From assembly GCA_020846515.1 (NCBI GenBank), contig JADLDX010000290.1, forward strand, positions 1-12,183: a stretch of 12,183 nucleotides of DNA, read 5' to 3'. Within the stretch, counting starts at the first letter, position 1, and each line of letters starts with the position of its first letter. Under the pieces are notes generated by a model. It did no database searches. It was not told the origin of the DNA and saw nothing but the letters and a program-made list of their open reading frames with translations. This document shows, piece by piece, positions 6,569 through 12,183 of the stretch. The stretch is from Pirellulaceae bacterium (GTDB lineage Bacteria; Planctomycetota; Planctomycetia; Pirellulales; Pirellulaceae). A program made the position numbers and the translations under genes.

Positions 6569-7477
6569 TTAGTTCTGCTTTCGTTTGAGCAACAAGCCAC
6601 AGAAACCTTCCAGCGGCGTTTCGCGCCCGACGGGATGGTTGCGATCATGGTTGTAGACCTCAAACTTATCGAATGGAATCAGGTTGATGATCTTTCGATA
6701 ATCCAGGCCACGACGTTCCAGGTGAGGAATGTGGACTTCGATATGCATGTGTCGAGCCAGGTCGAAAACGTGCGGATTGGCGGTAATCAGATCGTACTCA
6801 TAGCCTTCGATATCCATTTTCAGAAAGTCTGCGTAGTCCCAAGTCGTATTGCGGAAGTCGACGATTTCCAATGAATTGGGGTCTACGAAATCGACCAACA
6901 TGCTCGCGCGATGTTCGAGAGGATTGCCGCCGGCACCGATGGCCATGGCAAAGTTCACGACGTTGGAAGCGCTGTTGAGCAGCAGTAGCAAAGCCGAGAC
7001 TTCGATGTTCACGATCGAGGGCTCATACGAGTAGACTCGGCGGGTCGGCCCGACGATCATCGAGTAATACTGAGCCCAAACTCCATGATGGCCACCAAAG
7101 TCATAGATAACTTGCGCGTTTTCATGCAAACCTAGTTCGGTTTCTTGCAAGAAATCGCAGGCAGCCAGCGGCGAGGCCCCATACCATTCGAGTCCTTGCT
7201 GATTGACGATTGGCCAGTAAACCGGCCGCCCCAAGAGCTCGACGGTTCGAACTTGGGGATCCGGAAGCAGGGCATCGGCCAAACCCTTGCGCAGCAGGTT
7301 CAGTCGTTTGGCAATGCCAGGCAGCAGGGCCCGAGTTGCGTCCAACTGTGATTTGCCTTCGATAGCAGAATACGGGATCAGCGTCTGGTCTAAGTTGGGA
7401 ACCGGGCGAACGCGATAGGCCATCCTCAGGGTATGCACGTATCTGGAAAAGCAGAGTGGTGTCATGGGTCGATCCAT
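6569..7477 (-). CDS. FkbM-family methyltransferase
   Basis: This is a SAM-dependent methyltransferase of the FkbM family (302 residues from the ATG at 7475-7477), which mostly O-methylates sugars or small metabolites. The SAM-binding strand is VIYDFGGHHGVWAQYYS (Asp near residue 126), followed by the acidic strand VYSYEPSIVN. The family hallmark KMDIEGYEYDLI falls near 220-231, then HIEVHIPHLERRGLDY. The first ~100 residues are an N-terminal extension without a recognised domain. A TTG directly upstream (7478-7480) is also in frame; neither start has a clear Shine-Dalgarno site. The stop codon lies inside the GGGAGGGTTAG arm of the downstream inverted repeat. In this setting a role in methylating the glycan or its precursor is likely, but the acceptor is unknown. 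Confidence 0.9.
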   Translation of the reverse strand: MDRPMTPLCFSRYVHTLRMAYRVRPVPNLDQTLIPYSAIEGKSQLDATRALLPGIAKRLNLLRKGLADALLPDPQVRTVELLGRPVYWPIVNQQGLEWYGASPLAACDFLQETELGLHENAQVIYDFGGHHGVWAQYYSMIVGPTRRVYSYEPSIVNIEVSALLLLLNSASNVVNFAMAIGAGGNPLEHRASMLVDFVDPNSLEIVDFRNTTWDYADFLKMDIEGYEYDLITANPHVFDLARHMHIEVHIPHLERRGLDYRKIINLIPFDKFEVYNHDRNHPVGRETPLEGFCGLLLKRKQN

Positions 7478-7585
7478 CAAAACTAAAAAACAAGCATGAG
7501 ATTCGCGGCCTGATTGACAGTCAGTTGGGGCAATATGCCAAGAATTATGGATTGTTGCAACCCGGAGGACCTGGAAGAGTCAGGC

Positions 7586-7615
7586 TTGACACGCCATGTT
7601 GAAAATTCGTACTAT
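7586..7615 (+). promoter_or_regulatory. Candidate sigma-70 promoter upstream of the small coiled-coil gene
   Basis: A perfect TTGACA (7586-7591) is followed after 18 bases by TACTAT (7610-7615, 4 of 6). Initiation near 7622 gives a leader of about 74 bases to the ATG at 7696 and makes the upstream in-frame TTG at 7627 an unlikely start. Confidence 0.45.
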
Positions 7616-7695
7616 CCTCGGCAGTTTTGGAGCGTGCCAGCAGGACGCCGGCACGGGCGCGAATACTCGCAGCAAATGGAATTTGCAAAGCTGTT

Positions 7696-8097
7696 ATGGA
7701 AAACACACCCTCAACTCTGGCGGATGCCAAGTCCAGGATAGCTGATCTGGAACGGCAATTGGTTGCCGCCGTGACGACGGCGCAGGTCTACGAACTGCGC
7801 GTCGCCAAGATGAAAGCGACCTTCTCTTGGAAATTGACTGCGCCCTTTCGCGAAAGATCGCGGGCTGTCACTCGCATCAGCGATGGCGGCAAAAACTTCC
7901 GACTTCGCGCTTGGTTCGATCGACTGGCCTGGAAGAAATTTTTTCGCGTGGCCGAACGCCAATTTCGCCTGGCTCGTCGCTCGGCCTGGCCCAAGCACGA
8001 AAAGCCGTTGCCTAGCGTCAAGCCAGCCTCGGTGCGTGGACTGAAAATTCACGCAGATCTGCAATCCGCCATTGCTCGTCAACGCAAAGCCGCCTAG
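7696..8097 (+). CDS. Small basic coiled-coil protein with SWKLTAPFR motif
   Basis: I do not recognise a named family for this 133-residue protein. Residues 6-40 (STLADAKSRIADLERQLVAAV...ELRVAK) look like a short coiled coil. It is followed by FSWKLTAPFRE (43-53), a motif often seen where a coiled coil joins a glycosyltransferase or methyltransferase domain in larger polysaccharide-synthesis proteins. The rest is rich in Arg and Lys with aromatic residues (LAWKKFFRVAERQFRLARRSAW), with no signal peptide or membrane span. It stands alone here, either as a separate small partner protein or as a leftover of a larger one. The start ATG at 7696 has only a weak ribosome site; the upstream TTG at 7627 would add 23 residues unlike the rest. 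The large glycosyltransferase gene follows after 172 bp on the same strand. Confidence 0.6.
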   Translation: MENTPSTLADAKSRIADLERQLVAAVTTAQVYELRVAKMKATFSWKLTAPFRERSRAVTRISDGGKNFRLRAWFDRLAWKKFFRVAERQFRLARRSAWPKHEKPLPSVKPASVRGLKIHADLQSAIARQRKAA

Positions 8098-8269
8098 CTG
8101 GCCTGCGTGACTGGTTACTCAAATTGCTGATTTGATCGGTGTGTGTGTTACTCAGTTGAACGAGTTCCACCAATAGCCAAGTTGCCGTCGCCCGCGTGCA
8201 GCTACGCTGAGAAAAAATTGAGGGCCGCTTTTTCTGTTATCAGGCCTTTGCCGCTAGAAAGTAGTACTG

Positions 8270-10840
8270 ATGAAGATCGTAGTTGATTTGCAAGCCTGTC
8301 AATCGGGGAGCCGCTTAGGCGGTATTGGTCGGTACTCGATGGACCTATTGAAGGCGATGGCCGATTCGATTGGTTCCCATCAACTACACGTCGTGCTCAG
8401 CCGACTACTACCGCAAGCGGAACTGGATATTCGCGTTGAACTCGCCAAGCATATCGCACCAGAGAATATCGTTTCCTTCTCCGTTCCTGGGACGGTTACT
8501 GGCTACGAGCCAGCCAATCGTGGGCGACGACTGATCGGCGAAAAGTTGCGTCTGGATTTCTTGCGCAACCTCAAGCCAGACATTGTGCATGTAGCCAGCT
8601 TCGTAGAAGGTTGGGCGGAAGATGTGGTGGTCAGCATTGGCGAACCGGAGATGGCTCAAAAGACCGCCATCACCTGGTATGACTTGATTCCATTCGTCAA
8701 ACCCGAGATGTACCTGACCGACAAACGACTCTCCGAATACTACTATCACAAAATTGAAGAGGCCAAGCAGGCCAGATTACTGTTGGCTATCTCGCAATAC
8801 ACGCGCGACGAAGCGGTCGATTTGCTGCACCTGCCTGGGGATCAGGTAGTTAATATCTCCTCGGGCGTGTCGAATGAGTTCGTTAAGTTTCCAGTGACGG
8901 CACAGAACCTGGAACAACTTCGGGCTGCCTTCGGCATCGACCGGCCTTTCTTGCTTTTCACCGGCAGCTTTGATGCACGCAAAAACCAGTCTGGCTTGAT
9001 CAAAGCTTTTGCTCGACTGCCCAGTGAGATCCGCGATCAGTATCAATTGGTGATCGTGGGCAATGGTTGGGATGGAATTTACGCAGAGCTAAAGCGATTG
9101 GCGGCCGAAGAGGGTCTGCCTGCCCAGAACCTGATCTTCACTGGTCGCGTTACTGAAGAACAATTGCTGCTGTTGTACAACGCCACGCATTTGTTTGTGT
9201 TTCCCACCTTGCGCGAAGGATTCGGCCTGCCTGTCTTGGAAGCGATGGCCTGTGGTGCCCCGGTGGTCGGCTCCAACTGCACCAGTGTGCCTGAGGTCAT
9301 TGGTCGGGCCGACGCACAATTTGATCCGCAAGACACGCAGGCTATTTCGCAGAAAATCCACGAAGTCCTGACCAACGAGAACTTCCGTCAATCGCTGATC
9401 CAACATGGAATGCAGCACTATAAGAAGTTTACCTGGCAAGCGTCTGCCAAAACCGCCTTGGATGCCTTTGAATCACGCTTTGCACCATCCAAGACTGGCC
9501 GTTCAACCCTCGTCAAATCAACCGTACCGAGCAAACCGGCCACAGCCGCCGCCGGTCAAGGCTACCAGTCGCTACTAAATACGATCGCGGGCATTGTGCT
9601 CGAAAACAAAGTCGACAGCGCGGAATTGCCCCACATTGCTGAAAGCTTGGCGCATAACGAGGCGATCGTCTCTCTGACAGCTGGCGGCCGAACACAGCCA
9701 CGTATCGGTTGGGTTACCCCATGGGCCAAGCGCTGCGGTGTAGCCTGTTACAGCAAGTATCTGATTGACTATGCTCCAACCCCACCCGTTGCGATATTCG
9801 CAGAACGTGGCTGCACAGCAGTCACCGGTTCCGGACGTGAATCAACCAAAGTTTTTGGTTGCTGGACAAGTGGTGAGGCGGATGATTTGAGCGAGTTATC
9901 CGAGCTGGTCGATCAAAGCCGCTTGGATGCCGTGCTCATTCAATGCCACTACGGATTCTATAATTTCCCTGCCCTCCGCAAGTTTATCATGCGTCAAGTG
10001 GCCAAGGGTGTGCGCGTCTTCATCATGTTGCACTCCACCTCGGATCCACCTCCAGCGATTTTGCCCAAGACGCTCGCTGAAATCCAAGATGCCTTGATGC
10101 ACTGCGAACGTATCTTCGTGCATACCCACGCCGACGCGGGCCGCTTGAAAAAGCTGGGAGTGGTTCACAACGTATCGCCGTTGCCGCACGGCATTCCTGG
10201 CGAAGGACTGGCTTTGGCCAAGCCCGAACGTACTTCGGACTGCGTGACCTTGGCGACTTACGGTTTCTTCCTGCCTCACAAAGGACTGAAGGAAATCGTG
10301 GACGCGTTTGTACTCTTATCCAAAGAAGACCCGCACGTGCGACTGCGGATGGTTAATGCCGAGTATCCGCATGAGTGCTCGGCACAGCTTATTGAATCGA
10401 TACGCTCTACCGTCCAAGCTGCGGGCCTGAGTGACCGTGTTGAAATGATCACGGACTATCTGGAAGATGCACAGAGTTTGAAACATCTTTCCCAAGCGGA
10501 CATGATCGTTTTTCCCTATCAGGCGACGACTGAGCCGTCGAGCGCTTCTGCGAGAATGGGAATTGCCAGCGGTCGCTTGATTGCGGTCACGCCACACTCC
10601 ATTTTTGATGACATCAATGGGGCTGCCTTGACCTTACCGGGCTCGACACCTGCAGCGATGGCGGAAGGTCTACGCGGCTTGATCGCTCGCATCCGCTGTG
10701 GAGCGCCGGACGTAGAGTTCTCGAGGGTCCTGCATACTTCAGCGCAGATTCGCGAAGTACGAGCCTGGAGCCGCATTTCGAACCAGATGCACTGCTTGAT
10801 AGAACAAAGCTGCAGAGTTTCATTGAAGAAATCTGCTTAA
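8270..10840 (+). CDS. Two-module GT4-type glycosyltransferase
   Basis: This 856-residue protein carries two glycosyltransferase modules in one chain. Module 1 (about 1-405) is a complete GT4 enzyme. It opens MKIVVDLQACQSGSRLGGIGRY, has the donor-domain strand FLLFTGSFDARKNQSGLI, and holds the E-x7-E pair E316/E324 in REGFGLPVLEAMACG. A linker rich in Ser, Lys and Ala (about 405-475) leads to module 2 (about 478-850), which begins RIGWVTPWAKRCGVACYSKYL and contains LATYGFFLPHKGLKEIVDAF. In module 2 the second Glu of the motif is replaced: E755 in TTEPSSASARMG has Met763 eight residues later, as in the ESASAAVR-type subgroup. Two transferases in one chain suggest two consecutive sugar additions. 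The ATG has only a weak ribosome site (AGAAAG), but upstream sequence has no better start. The next gene starts 39 bp downstream, so they are probably co-transcribed. Confidence 0.93.
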   Translation: MKIVVDLQACQSGSRLGGIGRYSMDLLKAMADSIGSHQLHVVLSRLLPQAELDIRVELAKHIAPENIVSFSVPGTVTGYEPANRGRRLIGEKLRLDFLRNLKPDIVHVASFVEGWAEDVVVSIGEPEMAQKTAITWYDLIPFVKPEMYLTDKRLSEYYYHKIEEAKQARLLLAISQYTRDEAVDLLHLPGDQVVNISSGVSNEFVKFPVTAQNLEQLRAAFGIDRPFLLFTGSFDARKNQSGLIKAFARLPSEIRDQYQLVIVGNGWDGIYAELKRLAAEEGLPAQNLIFTGRVTEEQLLLLYNATHLFVFPTLREGFGLPVLEAMACGAPVVGSNCTSVPEVIGRADAQFDPQDTQAISQKIHEVLTNENFRQSLIQHGMQHYKKFTWQASAKTALDAFESRFAPSKTGRSTLVKSTVPSKPATAAAGQGYQSLLNTIAGIVLENKVDSAELPHIAESLAHNEAIVSLTAGGRTQPRIGWVTPWAKRCGVACYSKYLIDYAPTPPVAIFAERGCTAVTGSGRESTKVFGCWTSGEADDLSELSELVDQSRLDAVLIQCHYGFYNFPALRKFIMRQVAKGVRVFIMLHSTSDPPPAILPKTLAEIQDALMHCERIFVHTHADAGRLKKLGVVHNVSPLPHGIPGEGLALAKPERTSDCVTLATYGFFLPHKGLKEIVDAFVLLSKEDPHVRLRMVNAEYPHECSAQLIESIRSTVQAAGLSDRVEMITDYLEDAQSLKHLSQADMIVFPYQATTEPSSASARMGIASGRLIAVTPHSIFDDINGAALTLPGSTPAAMAEGLRGLIARIRCGAPDVEFSRVLHTSAQIREVRAWSRISNQMHCLIEQSCRVSLKKSA

Positions 10841-10879
10841 TCGCCACTTAAGTCCAACTTATCGAATTGAGTATCGGCC

Positions 10880-12183
10880 ATGGAAACTGTCCTGTTTGTC
10901 AACAACAGCCCACGTCGCTGTGGTGTGTATGAGTTCGGTAAGACCATTTGGAATGCGATCAGTTCATCCAAGCAGCTTGCCTACTGCTACCGCGAGTTTT
11001 CTGATCAGACAAACGCGGAAGACTTTCTGGCTTGCGTCAAGTCGATCCAGCCGAGCAGTATCGTGTTCAACTGGCACCCGGTTACCATGCCATGGCTCAA
11101 CGATGATGTGCTGTATGCGATTCATCGTCATGCTCCGCATACGCGTCTGGCGTCGGTCGTGCATGATGTACCCGCACCCTTTGAGTGGATCGATGCCAAC
11201 ATATATTGCGACCCGACCCACGTGGCGGGCGAACGAGACTTTGTGCTCGGACGCTGCATTTCAGATCGCGCTACACCCGACTTCGATCCTGGGGTCGTCA
11301 TTGGATCATTCGGATTCGGCTTGGGTGGCAAAGGATTTCAGCGCGTCATCAAGCAAGCAAACGAAGAGTTCGAACAGGCAACCGTGCGCCTACATGTTCC
11401 CTATTCAGACTACTGCGACACAGACGGGTCGGTGGCGCGACAACTGATCGCTGAATGCGTGGCCCTGGCCAAGCCTGGCATCAACGTGGTGACCAGCTCC
11501 AACTATCTTTCTCAAGAAGAGTTGCTGACATGGCTTGCCGGCAATGCGATCAACTGCTTCTTTTATGACGACCAGCGTGGACCAGGGATTTCGAGCGTCA
11601 TTGATCTGGCCCTAACGGCACGACGCCCCTTGGCGATTACGCCCTCGACCATGTTTCGACATGTCGTCAGCACCATTCCTTCGATCGTCATCGGTCAGAG
11701 TTCCCTACGGAACATCATGCGACAAGGGTTGACACCGCTAGAACCTTACTATGAAGCCTGGAACGCATCAAAGTTCGCGGAGGGTTTCGATCAAGCGGTC
11801 GAATCGATGCGGTATCTGCCAGCACTGGACATGACTCCCAATCGAGTATTGTCGGCGCGTGACCGTCAGAGGCTGCGCCCGGTCATCGAAGATCTGACGG
11901 CCTTATGCCCAGACATCATGTCGCGCAAGTTTCCACAAGCTGTCTTTCAGAACGCATTCATTTTTGAACAGGCGCGACGGTTAGCCAAGACAGGTGATCG
12001 GATCATACTAATCGGTGGTTACGAAGATCCTATCGGACCGTCGCTCCAGCAGTTGGGTTTTGACGTCACCATCACGGATCCATTTATCGATGGTCGATCG
12101 TCCGATGACGTGTTGGTCGATACGATCCGCAACTCGCAAGTTTATGACCTGGTCATTTCGTTCTCAGTGATAGAAAATGTATA
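10880..12183 (+). CDS. Glycosyltransferase fused to a SAM-methyltransferase-like domain (3' end cut)
   Basis: The frame is open from ATG 10880 to the end of the window, 434 codons with no stop; an in-frame TGA at 10868 fixes the ATG as the first possible start. The N-terminal two thirds is a GT4-like transferase: VLFVNNSPRRCGVYEFGK (Cys14), VHDVPAPFEW, VVIGSFGFGLGGKGF, and RGPGISSVIDLALTARRPLAIT (233-254). This subgroup has no Glu at the usual E-x7-E place. From about residue 360 a Rossmann domain starts: FIFEQARRLAKTGDRIILIGGYEDP (loop at 378-384), an acidic turn ITDPF, then YDLVISFSVIENV, which resembles the ISTSVIEHV strand of class I methyltransferases. The fusion suggests that the sugar added is also methylated by the same protein. 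It follows the two-module transferase by 39 bp. The part after residue 434 is unseen. Confidence 0.88.
   Translation, partial: METVLFVNNSPRRCGVYEFGKTIWNAISSSKQLAYCYREFSDQTNAEDFLACVKSIQPSSIVFNWHPVTMPWLNDDVLYAIHRHAPHTRLASVVHDVPAPFEWIDANIYCDPTHVAGERDFVLGRCISDRATPDFDPGVVIGSFGFGLGGKGFQRVIKQANEEFEQATVRLHVPYSDYCDTDGSVARQLIAECVALAKPGINVVTSSNYLSQEELLTWLAGNAINCFFYDDQRGPGISSVIDLALTARRPLAITPSTMFRHVVSTIPSIVIGQSSLRNIMRQGLTPLEPYYEAWNASKFAEGFDQAVESMRYLPALDMTPNRVLSARDRQRLRPVIEDLTALCPDIMSRKFPQAVFQNAFIFEQARRLAKTGDRIILIGGYEDPIGPSLQQLGFDVTITDPFIDGRSSDDVLVDTIRNSQVYDLVISFSVIENV

Noticed and set aside
6248..6874. 208-codon open frame on the plus strand
   Set aside because: It crosses the bidirectional terminator and inverted repeats and then runs antisense through the FkbM gene; the translation has no domain-like pattern.
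7514..7741. TTGACA at 7514-7519 and the 75-codon frame starting there
   Set aside because: No -10 box at 16-18 bases from that TTGACA, and the frame overlaps the better supported coiled-coil gene without any recognisable motif.
8210..8235. AGAAAAA / TTTTTCT inverted repeat before the large glycosyltransferase gene
   Set aside because: A 7-bp A/T-rich stem with a 12-base loop is weak and has no T-tract after it; not convincing as terminator or riboswitch. The 8-bp direct repeat GTTACTCA in the same gap (8114-8121, 8147-8154) is also within chance.
10896..11447. 183-codon open frame on the plus strand
   Set aside because: It is out of frame with the ATG at 10880, whose frame stays open to the window end and gives clear glycosyltransferase motifs; the 183-codon product is Ser/Arg-rich shadow sequence.

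Overview
The window looks like a piece of a planctomycete chromosome (Pirellulales / Rhodopirellula-like). I infer this from the integrase subtype at the left edge, from the glycosyltransferase and glycosyltransferase-methyltransferase families on the right, and from weak or absent Shine-Dalgarno sites in front of several clear genes. No rRNA or other taxonomic marker is present, so the assignment is moderate. Most of the window (about 2.1-12.2 kb) is a locus for making surface or exported polysaccharide.

Layout from left to right. (1) 1-389: the 3' end of a tyrosine recombinase gene runs head-on into a tRNA-Lys(CUU) gene on the minus strand; the integrase stop codon lies inside the tRNA gene. 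This is the geometry of an integrated element using the tRNA 3' end, with the element extending left of the window. A nested hairpin followed (on the minus strand) by six T probably terminates the tRNA transcript inside the integrase coding sequence. (2) 628-1962, minus: an orphan cytochrome P450. (3) 1981-2133: an intergenic cluster of four related ~25-bp repeats, one inverted. (4) 2147-4599, minus: a two-gene operon, GT4 glycosyltransferase then GDP-mannose 4,6-dehydratase. (5) 4600-4933: a divergent promoter region with a palindrome placed between the -35 and -10 boxes of the minus-strand promoter. (6) 4934-6202, plus: a sugar C-methyltransferase of the TylC3/TcaB9 type. (7) 6203-6568: a non-coding, highly structured stretch between convergent genes, with a bidirectional terminator and long inverted repeats. 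(8) 6569-7477, minus: an FkbM-family methyltransferase. (9) 7696-8097, plus: a small basic coiled-coil protein carrying an SWKLTAPFR motif. (10) 8270-10840, plus: an 856-residue protein with two glycosyltransferase modules. (11) 10880 to the right edge, plus: a glycosyltransferase fused to a SAM-methyltransferase-like domain, cut by the window end.

How the genes may work together. GDP-mannose dehydratase makes GDP-4-keto-6-deoxymannose, and C-methyltransferases of this family need a 4-keto sugar nucleotide. Their divergent arrangement therefore suggests a GDP-linked, C-methyl-branched 6-deoxy sugar, comparable in logic to virenose of Coxiella. At least four glycosyltransferase modules in three proteins would assemble it into a glycan, with FkbM and fused methyltransferases adding O-methyl groups. 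No 4-ketoreductase, flippase, polymerase or export gene is visible, so the locus must continue outside the window.
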